Part shown: one piece after another, positions 50,270-57,909 of the stretch
Layout of the letters: each line of letters begins with the position of its first letter
Numbering within the stretch: the stretch's first letter is position 1
Assembly (NCBI RefSeq): GCF_014646115.1
Contig: NZ_BMMV01000018.1
Coordinates: 1 to 57,909, forward strand
Length of the DNA stretch: 57,909 nt
Source of the DNA: Streptomyces camponoticapitis
GTDB lineage: Bacteria; Actinomycetota; Actinomycetes; Streptomycetales; Streptomycetaceae
Reading direction: 5' to 3'
Made by a program: the position numbers and the translations under genes
The notes under the pieces: generated by a model
What the model was told of the DNA's origin: nothing
The model's database searches: none
What the model saw: only the letters and a program-made list of their open reading frames with translations

Positions 50270-51658
50270 ATGGATGCGTTCACTCCCGTGGACGCGGGGC
50301 GTGGGGCCCTGCGGCCGGGCGGCGGGGCGTCGGCCTCGGGGGAGGTTACGGCTTCCGGTACGGCCACGTCCCGCGCGGGCGCGGCGGCCCCCGGCGCCGG
50401 TACGGCCATGGGCGCTGCGCGTCCTGGCGCTGCCGGTGGTGACGCCCGCGACGGCTCCGGCGCAGGCACGGCGCTCGGTGCGGCGTCTGCCGCCGGTACG
50501 GATACGGCCTTCGGTGCGGCTGGGGGCGGGACCGGTGGGGTGGGCGCCGAGGGCGCTGCGCGCCTTGGTGCTGCCGGTGCGGTCGCGTCCCGCAGGAGCG
50601 CGGAGTCGGCCCCCGGAACCGGTACGACCTCCGGCGCGGCGTACGCCTCCGGTGCGGCAGAGGCTCGGACGGCGGCGGCCGGGGGCGGTACGGCCACGTC
50701 CCGCGCCGGCGCGGCGCCCCCAGCCCCCGGAGCCCGGGCTCGGCTCGTCGCCTATGCGCGGCTGGCCAAGTTTGAGTTCGTACTCGACTACTACCTCAGC
50801 ATGCTCGTCCTCTGGACCGCCCTCGCCGGCGGGGCGCGGTTCGCTCCCGACACGTTCACCACGCTGCTCCTCTTCCTCCTGGGCGAGATCGGGGTCATCT
50901 CCGCCGTCATGGCCCTCGACGACGTCAACGGGATCAAGGACGGCAGCGACCGCGCCAACTACCTCGGCGCCGGGGGCACCCCCCTTCGGCCCCTCGCGCG
51001 CAAACCCCTCCTCACGGGGGCGCTCACCGTCCCGCAGGCCACCCGGTTCGGGTATCTGAGTCTGGTCTGGGGCGCCGTCCTCTGGACCGCGTCCGCCGTC
51101 GCCGCCCCCGAGCGGCCGTTGTGGGCGCTGGTCGTCACCGGGCTGGTGCTGTTCGCCGGGTTCCAGTACTCCTGGGGGCTCAAGCTCAGCTACCGCGGTC
51201 TCGGTGAAGTCCTCATCATGGGCTGCCCGTTGGTCATCGTCGTCGCGCCGTACGGCTTCGTGACCGGGCAGCTGCCCGCCCTCGTCCTCGTACAGGCCGT
51301 GCTGTTCGGGCTCTGGCAGATCCTTGTCTCCTGCTACTCCAACACCAAGGACATCAGCGGCGACGCGGCCGTCGGCCGCAGCACCGTCGCGGTGCACGCG
51401 TCCGCGCGCGGCAATCTGCTCTTCATCGGCGCGCTCTCCGCCGTCGATCTGCTGCTGACCGTCGGAGCGTCGGCCGTCGGCTGGGCACCGTGGTGGTTCT
51501 TCGCCGCCCTGCTGCCCGAAATGGCGCTGCGGCTGCGCCAGTTCATCTCCTTCAGCCGCAACGGCGACGCACTGCTGGCACGCAGGCGAGGAGTGGTGGC
51601 GTTCCGGACGGGCGTCGCCGGGATCGTCCTGGCCAACCTCATCCACTTCGCGAGCTGA
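50270..51658 (+). CDS. UbiA-family prenyltransferase with low-complexity N-terminal extension
   Basis: A 462-residue protein. Residues 1-155 are an Ala, Gly and Thr-rich tract with repeated TATSRAGAA units, probably disordered. Residues 160-462 are a UbiA prenyltransferase with about eight to nine membrane helices. The two Asp-rich motifs are N220-x3-D224 in DDVNGIKDGSDR and D361-x3-D365 in NTKDISGD; they bind Mg and a prenyl diphosphate. UbiA enzymes attach prenyl groups to aromatic acceptors or, in some actinomycetes, cyclise terpenes. Ordinary members are about 300 residues. ATG at 50270 with GGGAGGGG upstream; a start at the end of the tract is not excluded, but the frame there has no better ribosome-binding site. 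Confidence 0.88.
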   Translation: MDAFTPVDAGRGALRPGGGASASGEVTASGTATSRAGAAAPGAGTAMGAARPGAAGGDARDGSGAGTALGAASAAGTDTAFGAAGGGTGGVGAEGAARLGAAGAVASRRSAESAPGTGTTSGAAYASGAAEARTAAAGGGTATSRAGAAPPAPGARARLVAYARLAKFEFVLDYYLSMLVLWTALAGGARFAPDTFTTLLLFLLGEIGVISAVMALDDVNGIKDGSDRANYLGAGGTPLRPLARKPLLTGALTVPQATRFGYLSLVWGAVLWTASAVAAPERPLWALVVTGLVLFAGFQYSWGLKLSYRGLGEVLIMGCPLVIVVAPYGFVTGQLPALVLVQAVLFGLWQILVSCYSNTKDISGDAAVGRSTVAVHASARGNLLFIGALSAVDLLLTVGASAVGWAPWWFFAALLPEMALRLRQFISFSRNGDALLARRRGVVAFRTGVAGIVLANLIHFAS

Positions 51659-51716
51659 GGGGCGACGGCCGCGGCGCCCGAGCCGGCGGCCCGAACTCCG
51701 GACAGGACACACAGAC

Positions 51717-53345
51717 ATGGGAAACAGGAACAAACCGACCGGACTCGGCCTGCTCTTCGACGAACACGCGCTCGCGGGCCGCAGTACCGCCTTCCATCTC
51801 AGCCGTCCCTTCGACATCGCCCCCGGCGCCGGCACCGACTTCAGTGTGGCGGGTCTCGCCGAGCTGGTGCAGGAGACCTCCGGCCTGCTGTACGCGGCGG
51901 GGGCACGGGCCGGCGACCGGGTCGCCATCGCCAAGGACAACCACTGGGACTATCTGATCCTCGCCTGCGCGACCGCCCGCTTCGGCGGCCTGCCCGTGCT
52001 GATCGCGGGCAGCCTCCCGGCGCAGACGCTGGGCACCGTACTCAAGCGCGCCGACGCGCAGTTGCTGGTCACCACCGCCGACATCCTCGGCCGCGCGGCC
52101 GAGCAGGGGGTGGACCTGAAGTCCCTCGTCCCGCGCACGGTGACCGTCGGCGCCGCGCCGCCCGGCACCTCACCCGCCGCGCCCCCCGGCACCGTCGCGC
52201 TGGACGACCTGCGCGGGGCGCGCACCCCGGGCGCGTACCGTACGGCCGGCTACGAACCGATGGTCGCCACCCACACCTCCGGCACCACCGGCGTCCCGAA
52301 GCTCGTCGTGCACTCCGTCGACACCGTGCTCGGCCACCTCGGCCGCACCGAGTCGCTGCGCTTCCCGATCGTGGCCATGAAGCGCTCCGACACGGTGGCC
52401 ACCGCCACCCCCTTCAACCACATGCGGATGATCACCTGGAGCACCGGCACGCTGAGGCTGGAGCCCAAGGACGCGTTGGTGCTCGCCGACGCGCGTCCGG
52501 CCACCGCGGAGCGGATGTTCGCGGGGCGGCGGCCGACCTACCTGGAGGCGCTGCCCGCCACGTACATCGGCTGGCAGGAACTGGCCGGAAGGCGGCCGGA
52601 GTTGTACGGGAGGGTACGGCTCTACGTGAGCACCTTCGACGCCATCCACCCGCCCACCGTCCGCCGCTTCCTGCACGCCAGCGAGCGGCGCTTCCCGGCC
52701 TGGCTCCAGGGCTGGGGCCAGTCCGAGACCGGTCCCATGACCTTCCGGCTGCTCACCCGCAGGGCGCTCGCCGCCAAGGGCGACCGGCACCCCACGACGC
52801 GGGACGTGGGCCGCCCGATCCCCGGCTTCACCGGGATGAAGGTGGTGGACCCGGCGACGATGAAGCCGGTCCCCAACGGCAAGCCGGGCGTACTGCTCAC
52901 CCGCACCGACGGGCGCTGCATCGGCTACCTCGGCGAGCAGCGGCGCTGGCAGGACAAGGCGCGCGGCAAGTGGTGGAACACCGGCGACTACGGCGTACGC
53001 ACCGCCGCGGGCGCCTTCCGGCTGCTGGACCGTGAGGTGGACGTGATCCCCGGAATGAGCTGCATCGAGCTGGAGGACGTACTGGCCGACCGGCTGCCGC
53101 AGCTGCTGGAGGCCGCCGTGATCGGTATCCCGGGGCAGCTCCCGCTGCCGGTGGTCTGCACCCGGGACGGCTCGCTGGACGAGGCGGAGTGGGCGCGCGC
53201 GACCGCGGACCTGCCGGCGCTCGGGGCGCCGCGCGTGCTGCCGCTGGCGGAGATCCCGCGTACGAGTACGGGCAAGGTGCGCCGGGTCGAACTGCGCGAG
53301 CGGCTGCTGGGAGAGGAGACGTACGGCACGGGCCGCTGGACCTAG
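51717..53345 (+). CDS. adenylate-forming ligase (AMP-binding acyl-CoA/ACP synthetase type)
   Basis: A 542-residue enzyme of the ANL superfamily. The phosphate loop is THTSGTTGVPK (185-195). GWGQSETGPM is the A5 block, WNTGDYG the A7 block and STGKVRR (K520) the catalytic Lys. It activates a carboxylic acid as acyl-AMP and transfers it to CoA, a carrier protein or an amine. The acid cannot be told. It lies 58 bases after the UbiA gene and probably in the same transcript. ATG at 51717. Confidence 0.92.
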   Translation: MGNRNKPTGLGLLFDEHALAGRSTAFHLSRPFDIAPGAGTDFSVAGLAELVQETSGLLYAAGARAGDRVAIAKDNHWDYLILACATARFGGLPVLIAGSLPAQTLGTVLKRADAQLLVTTADILGRAAEQGVDLKSLVPRTVTVGAAPPGTSPAAPPGTVALDDLRGARTPGAYRTAGYEPMVATHTSGTTGVPKLVVHSVDTVLGHLGRTESLRFPIVAMKRSDTVATATPFNHMRMITWSTGTLRLEPKDALVLADARPATAERMFAGRRPTYLEALPATYIGWQELAGRRPELYGRVRLYVSTFDAIHPPTVRRFLHASERRFPAWLQGWGQSETGPMTFRLLTRRALAAKGDRHPTTRDVGRPIPGFTGMKVVDPATMKPVPNGKPGVLLTRTDGRCIGYLGEQRRWQDKARGKWWNTGDYGVRTAAGAFRLLDREVDVIPGMSCIELEDVLADRLPQLLEAAVIGIPGQLPLPVVCTRDGSLDEAEWARATADLPALGAPRVLPLAEIPRTSTGKVRRVELRERLLGEETYGTGRWT

Positions 53346-53486
53346 GGGTGCCAGGCCGGGGGAGCGGCAGGCCGAACGCGCCCCCGCGCAGGGCGTCCCG
53401 GCTCGGAGCGTTGTCGGGCCGACGGCGTCCGGGCTTCGCGCCTGCCAGGGCCCCCGTGCCCCCGGGCCGAGGGCCCCAGGCCGAAC

Positions 53487-53529
53487 GCGCCCCCGCCCAG
53501 CGCGCCCCCGCCCAGCGCGCCCCCGCCCC
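53487..53529. repeat. 15-base tandem repeat in the gap between ligase and second oxidoreductase
   Basis: GCGCCCCCGCCCAGC is present at 53487-53501 and 53502-53516, with a partial third copy to 53529. The phrase AGGCCGAACGCGCCCCCGC also occurs upstream near 53370 and at 53479. The gap 53346-53591 has no gene; the ribosome-binding site GAGAGGAG precedes the next start. Confidence 0.75.
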
Positions 53530-53591
53530 GGCGAACAGGAGCCCCCCGTGTCCGGACCAGAGCCAGAGCGTCGAGAGAGGAGTGCACCAGC

Positions 53592-54974
53592 ATGAGAGAG
53601 ACGAGCACGCACGTCGATGTGGCCGTCATCGGTGGCGGGATCGCCGGTCTCACCGCCGCGTACCGGCTGAAGGAAGCCGGCCGCGCGCCCGAGGTGTTCG
53701 AGGCCGACAGCGACGTCGGCGGCCGGATGCGCGCGCACAAGGAGGACGGCTGGCTGGTGGAGAGCGGCACCGAGACCCTCGCCTCGCACGGCTACCCGGC
53801 CACCTGGCGGCTGATCAAGGACGTCGGTCTCGACCGGGACGGCGGGGTGCTCAAGGTCGGCAGCCTCGCCGGTGTCTGGCGCGACGGCAAGGCGCACGCG
53901 GGCAGCGGGCACTGGGTGGGCACCCTCACCGGCGCCGGACTGTCGCCCGGCGGCCGGGTGGCCATGACCGGGATGCTGGGCGGACTGCTGCCCTCGCTCG
54001 GCAAGGTCAGCACCCGGCGGCCGGGAGAGAGCCCGCTGGGGCTGCGTACGGTCGCCGAGTTCGCCGACGGCAGACACCCGGACCTGCACGACTATCTGCT
54101 CCAGCCGGCGGCGAGCACCGGCTGGGCCTGGGACACCCGGCGGTCGTGCGTCGCGCCGCTGGTCGCCACCATGGTCGCCACCCGCGGGCTGCACGGCTGG
54201 CGTACGTACCGGGACGGGATGGACTCCCTCGCCAGGAAGGTCGCGGAAGGGCTGACCGTGCACACCGGCCGAGCGGTCCGGGAGGTCACCGAGATCCACG
54301 ACGGCGGCGTACGGCTCGTCTTCACCGACGGCGCGGTGGTGACGGCCCGTGAGGCCGTACTCGCGGTGCCCGCGCCGGTGGCCGGAAAGCTCTACCCGTC
54401 GGCGCCCGCGGGCGAACTCCCCTTCCTGCACGCCACGTCGTACTCCCGGATGATCCGTGTGACCTGTCTGGTCGACCGTCCCCTGGCGGTCCGTCAGTCG
54501 CGCGGAACGAAGAAGGTCTACGCGCTGCTCATCCCGGAGAAGGAGGACGGTTACCTGGCCGGTCTGACCTTCGAGCACTTCAAGGCCGCCAACCGGGCGC
54601 CGCGTGGAAAGGGACTGGTCAGCATGTTGTCGGCGGCCCGCGCCACCGACGAGTTGATGGACCGGCCGGACGAGGAGGTCGTGGAGGCGCTGCTGGGGCG
54701 GGCCACGAGGTACGTGCCCGAGCTGCGTACGGCGCTGAGCAGGGCGTACGTGCACCGCTTCCCGTACGCCGCCCCCGAGGCGACCCCGGACGCCCTGCGT
54801 CTTCAGGGCGCCTTCCTGGACCGGCCCACGCGGGCGGTCGAGTTCGCGGGGGACTGGGTCTTCCAGCGCCCGACGAGCGAAGCCGCCGTGCAGGCGGGGG
54901 AGTTGGCCGCGGAGCGGATCCTTTCGCGGCGGCTGCGCTCGGCCACGCACGTACACGATCACGCCCGCACATAG
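53592..54974 (+). CDS. FAD-dependent oxidoreductase (protoporphyrinogen-oxidase-like)
   Basis: A 460-residue flavoprotein with the fold of flavin amine oxidases. DVAVIGGGIAGLTAAYRLKEAG (start at residue 9) binds the ADP part of FAD, followed by E in EVFEADSDVGGRMRAH. The C-terminal FAGDWVFQRPTSEAAVQAGELAA is the second FAD block. It is related in kind to the oxidoreductase at 48828 but clearly diverged. It should oxidise an intermediate of the same pathway. ATG at 53592 with GAGAGGAG upstream. Confidence 0.9.
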   Translation: MRETSTHVDVAVIGGGIAGLTAAYRLKEAGRAPEVFEADSDVGGRMRAHKEDGWLVESGTETLASHGYPATWRLIKDVGLDRDGGVLKVGSLAGVWRDGKAHAGSGHWVGTLTGAGLSPGGRVAMTGMLGGLLPSLGKVSTRRPGESPLGLRTVAEFADGRHPDLHDYLLQPAASTGWAWDTRRSCVAPLVATMVATRGLHGWRTYRDGMDSLARKVAEGLTVHTGRAVREVTEIHDGGVRLVFTDGAVVTAREAVLAVPAPVAGKLYPSAPAGELPFLHATSYSRMIRVTCLVDRPLAVRQSRGTKKVYALLIPEKEDGYLAGLTFEHFKAANRAPRGKGLVSMLSAARATDELMDRPDEEVVEALLGRATRYVPELRTALSRAYVHRFPYAAPEATPDALRLQGAFLDRPTRAVEFAGDWVFQRPTSEAAVQAGELAAERILSRRLRSATHVHDHART

Positions 54975-55198
54975 GCGCCATCCGCCACAGGGCCGCCCAC
55001 TCGCCGATCATTCGGCGGGCCGGGCGGCCTTTCGCGTGCTCGGAGCGGGTGTGGGGACGGTCGGGCATCCGTCCGATGACCCGTCAATGAGCGCCCGCTG
55101 AACGCTCCTTGACCGGCCGTTGGACGGGCCCTGTGAGATTTCCGGGGGAGAGAAATAACGAGTCAGTCGTGCGAACAAGATGAGCCACGGGGGCTGGA

Positions 55199-57841
55199 AT
55201 GCGCGCCCAGAGCAACGAAGGAACAGAAGGAAAGATCCGTATCGTCGAGACCACGCGGCCGGGCAGAGTTCCCGCGAGCCCCGTCGCCCAACCCACCACC
55301 ACCCGGCCGACGAACCAGCCGACGGGCCAGCCCACGCCCCAGGCCACCACTCACCAGCGGGCGCGCTACGCGCTCACCTCACGGGTCGGCAGGGACGCGG
55401 AGCTGGCCGACCTGAAGGCCCGCGCCACCGCGCCGAACGGGCAGATACTCACGCTCACCGGCCCGGTCGGCGTGGGCAAGAGCCGGCTGGCCGACGCGCT
55501 TTTCGACGAGATCTCCGGAGACTTCGCCGACGGCGGGCGTTACGTGGAGCTGGACACCCTCCAGCTGGCTGCGGACGACCCCGACGGCGGGCTCGCCCGC
55601 GCGGTCGCGGAGGCGCTCGGTCTGACGCCGGGGCCGGCCCTCGCCGGTACCGCCTCGGACGACGTGTACGCCAACGCCGACGCGGACGCCGGCGCGGACA
55701 CCGGCGCGGCCGGGAACGGCGGTGACGGCGGCGGTGACGGCGGTGACGCCGATGGCGTGAACTCACCGCTCGATCTGCTGCGCGAGTACCTCCGCGGGCG
55801 GGACTTCCTGCTCGTACTCGACTGCGGCAACCGCCCGCCGCGCGGTATCTGCGCGCTGTGGGAGGCGGTCGCGGCGGCGGCCCGGCGGCTCTGTCTGCTG
55901 ACCGTCGGCACGCAGGTGCTCGGGATGTACGGGGAGCACCGGGTCCCGCTCGTCCCGCTGGCGGTACCGACGGCGCACGACACGGCCGATCTGGGCCGCC
56001 TCGGGCAGGTCGACTCCGTACGGCTCCTGGTGGACCGTACGAAGGCGGTACGGCCCGGGTTCCGGCTCACGCAGGAGAACCGTGAGACCGTCGCCAGGCT
56101 CTGTCAGATGCTCGACGGGCTGCCGCTGTCGATCGAACTGGCCGCGGCGCGGCTGAAGGTGAGTTCGCCGCGTGCCCTGCTGGACGAACTGAGCCGGTCG
56201 CCCGGCACGCTGACGGACCCGGGCGCGGGAGCCGGCCCCGGCGCCGAAGCGGCGGATGGCGGCCCGGCGGCCGGGGTGGACACCCTGGGGCTTCCGCCGG
56301 CCTCCGTCGAACTCCTTGTACGGCTGGGGGTGTTCACCGAGAGCTTCGGTGTCGCCGAGGCCGCCGGGGTCTTCGAACTCCCGCTGGAAGTCACCCGCCA
56401 GGCGCTGGAGGAGATGGTCGACCACAGCGCGCTGCTGACCGAGGAGCAGCGGGACGGCAGCATCCGGTTCTGGATGCTCCGCGGGTCCAGGGCGCAGGCC
56501 CTGGAACACCTCAGGCGGCGGGGCGCTCTGGGACCGGTCCGGGCGGACCACGCGGTCTTCTTCATGCGCCAACTGCACAGCATCCGAAGGCAGTTGGAGG
56601 GGCCTGGGCAGACCGTGGCGCTGGAGCAGTTCGACCACTGGCACCAAGAGGTGCTGGCGGCACTGGAGTTCTTGTCGGAGGCGGGCAACGGCGAGGCGGT
56701 GGCGACACTGGCCGCCGCTTCCCAGCCGTACTGGCTGCTGCGCGGCGAGGTCGAGAGCGCCACGTACTGGCTGTCCGGCGCGGTGGACCTCGGCATCGAG
56801 CGCTGTCGCGTACGGCTCGCCGCGCTGGAAGCACTCGGCGAGGCACTGCTCCTGACGGACGACCCGGCCGCGGCCAAGCCCTGGCTGGACGAGTGCCTGG
56901 CGGTGTACACCGAACTGGCCGACATCCCCGGGATCACGACCGTACGCCAGCACCTGGCCAGGCTCGCCCAGATCGAACGGAATCTGCCCGCCGCCGAGAA
57001 CCTGTTGACCCTGGCGCTCGCCGACCTCGACCCGCGGGGCGGCGGCCAGTGGTCCCGGGGGGCGGTCCTGGCCCGCCTGGCGGAGGTGCGCAGGGACCGG
57101 GGCGACACGGCGTCGGCGGCGCGGCACGCGACAGAGGCGGTACGGCTCTTCGAGCGGGCCGAGGACGCCCGCTCGGCGGCCCGCGCCAAACTCACCCTCG
57201 CGGGCCTCACGGGCGCCCAGGGCGACTACAACCGGGCCGAACAACTGGCCTGCCGGGCACTGCTGTTGCTGCACGACCGGGGCGATCTGCCGGAAGTGGC
57301 ACGGGGCTTGACGGTGCTGGCCGAGATCCTCACCCACAAGTACGGGCGCACAGCGGCGGTCTGGGAGCGGGCGGCACGCCTGCTCGGCGCGGCGGACGCG
57401 CTCCGCCGCCGGGTCGGCGACACCCTGGTGGGCCAGCCGGGGGCGGTCAGCGGTGCGCTCCTCGGCCAGGTCAGCGAACGGATGGGCCCCAGCGCCTTCG
57501 ACACGGCCTGGCAACAGGGCGGCCGCTGCACCCCGGACGAGGCGGTCGCACTGGCGCTGGCCCTGATCGAACCGCCCGAACACCAGCCGCACCCCACGGA
57601 CCTCGTCGGCTCGCTGACCCGCCGCGAACACGAGGTGGCGATGCTGGTCACGGAGGGCCTGACCAACAGAGAGGTGGCGCGCAGGCTGGGCATCGCGGAG
57701 TGGACGGCGGTGAACCACATGCGCAAGGTGATGCAGAAACTGGGCTGCACATCCCGCGTCCAAGTGGCGGGCCGCATGCTGCGCCCCCTGGACCAGGGCG
57801 CGGGCGCGACGGGCCCGACGGGGGACTTGACGCGCCGCTAG
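55199..57841 (+). CDS. large ATPase-LuxR family transcriptional regulator
   Basis: An 880-residue regulator. A Pro/Thr-rich start of about 55 residues is followed by an ATPase domain (GPVGVGKSRL at about residue 90; LLVLDCGNRPPRG as a Walker B-like segment). A Gly/Asp/Ala-rich insert lies at about 155-185. A winged-helix and TPR-like helical region of about 400 residues comes next. The C-terminus is a LuxR/NarL helix-turn-helix (LTRREHEVAMLVTEGLTNREVARRLGI...). Such regulators commonly activate neighbouring biosynthetic genes. The Asp of Walker B is followed by Cys, unlike the usual D-D/E. The ATG at 55199 has only a G-rich stretch upstream. A strong hairpin follows. Confidence 0.88.
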   Translation: MRAQSNEGTEGKIRIVETTRPGRVPASPVAQPTTTRPTNQPTGQPTPQATTHQRARYALTSRVGRDAELADLKARATAPNGQILTLTGPVGVGKSRLADALFDEISGDFADGGRYVELDTLQLAADDPDGGLARAVAEALGLTPGPALAGTASDDVYANADADAGADTGAAGNGGDGGGDGGDADGVNSPLDLLREYLRGRDFLLVLDCGNRPPRGICALWEAVAAAARRLCLLTVGTQVLGMYGEHRVPLVPLAVPTAHDTADLGRLGQVDSVRLLVDRTKAVRPGFRLTQENRETVARLCQMLDGLPLSIELAAARLKVSSPRALLDELSRSPGTLTDPGAGAGPGAEAADGGPAAGVDTLGLPPASVELLVRLGVFTESFGVAEAAGVFELPLEVTRQALEEMVDHSALLTEEQRDGSIRFWMLRGSRAQALEHLRRRGALGPVRADHAVFFMRQLHSIRRQLEGPGQTVALEQFDHWHQEVLAALEFLSEAGNGEAVATLAAASQPYWLLRGEVESATYWLSGAVDLGIERCRVRLAALEALGEALLLTDDPAAAKPWLDECLAVYTELADIPGITTVRQHLARLAQIERNLPAAENLLTLALADLDPRGGGQWSRGAVLARLAEVRRDRGDTASAARHATEAVRLFERAEDARSAARAKLTLAGLTGAQGDYNRAEQLACRALLLLHDRGDLPEVARGLTVLAEILTHKYGRTAAVWERAARLLGAADALRRRVGDTLVGQPGAVSGALLGQVSERMGPSAFDTAWQQGGRCTPDEAVALALALIEPPEHQPHPTDLVGSLTRREHEVAMLVTEGLTNREVARRLGIAEWTAVNHMRKVMQKLGCTSRVQVAGRMLRPLDQGAGATGPTGDLTRR

Positions 57842-57850
57842 GTGTTCTGA

Positions 57851-57894
57851 CCCGGAGGGTCGCCGGCTCGGCCGGCGGGCGGCGATCCTCCGGG
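57851..57894. terminator. strong hairpin at the end of the sequence
   Basis: CCCGGAGGGTCGCC (57851-57864) pairs with GGCGATCCTCCGGG (57881-57894) with one G-T pair; the loop itself contains GGC/GCC pairs. It lies ten bases after the regulator stop. Confidence 0.8.
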
Positions 57895-57909
57895 GGGGGG
57901 GGGGGGGGG
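57893..57909. other. poly-G run at the sequence end, probable artefact
   Basis: The final 17 bases are all G and begin within the right arm of the hairpin. This pattern suggests that sequencing or assembly failed at the hairpin, not a real genomic tract. Confidence 0.75.

Noticed and set aside
53487..53529. CRISPR-like repeats
   Set aside because: The 15-base units are directly adjacent with no spacers; it is a simple tandem repeat.

Overview
The window reads as chromosomal DNA of a Streptomyces or a very close actinomycete. It has very high G+C coding DNA, many GTG and TTG starts, a conservon operon (cvnA-D), an F420-precursor (FO) synthase of the fused CofGH type, an XRE/DUF397 pair and a bacterial GOLPH3-like gene. 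I see no rRNA, CRISPR array or intact insertion sequence. The last 17 bases are a G homopolymer directly after a strong hairpin, so the sequence probably stops at an assembly break.

Layout. 1-1572: end of an ABC ATPase and its FtsX-like permease. 1687-8079: a small membrane protein, FO synthase, an ADP-ribosylglycohydrolase-family protein and a sodium:solute symporter. 8494-10767: DUF397 protein, XRE regulator and GPP34 protein. 10969-15802: an unusual D-Ala-D-Ala carboxypeptidase with a 530-residue acidic/Ala-Pro cytoplasmic arm, then a polytopic membrane protein. 15842-24381: a poly-gamma-glutamate-type capsule locus (NlpC/P60 hydrolase, PgsC, PgsB with a long Pro-rich tail, a duplicated sensor-HAMP membrane protein, CapA) plus a divergent secreted protein that may be a hydrolase. 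24790-25992: an acyl-CoA dehydrogenase homologue without a visible catalytic glutamate. 26057-30249: conservon with a fifth GAF gene. 31115-37242: a large regulator, an MFS exporter with a divergent MmyB-like regulator, and an archaeal-type ATPase with a degenerate nuclease tail.

37345-45544 is an integrated genetic element bounded by a 45-bp duplication of the 3' half of tRNA-Arg(CCU). The intact tRNA lies at the right end (45503-45575). It looks like a decayed actinomycete integrative and conjugative element (AICE). The Nudix gene (compare Pif of pSAM2) and the KorSA-like GntR gene remain, but I see no rep, xis or tra gene. The GntR gene is fused in frame to the C-terminal half of the tyrosine integrase. 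The cargo is AT-richer and looks like defence. It holds a 957-residue protein with a Cap4-like nuclease, an NB-ARC-type STAND ATPase and a helical-repeat region. It also holds a convergent HNH nuclease with a small partner, a 150-bp imperfect palindrome, and an operon of an anti-sigma-like ATPase with two tandem paralogous small proteins. This element is the most interesting part of the window.

45770-48425: DoxX-like protein and MMPL transporter. 48828-57841: a biosynthetic-looking block of FAD oxidoreductase, UbiA prenyltransferase, adenylate-forming ligase, a second FAD oxidoreductase and a large ATPase-LuxR regulator, cut off by the end of the sequence.
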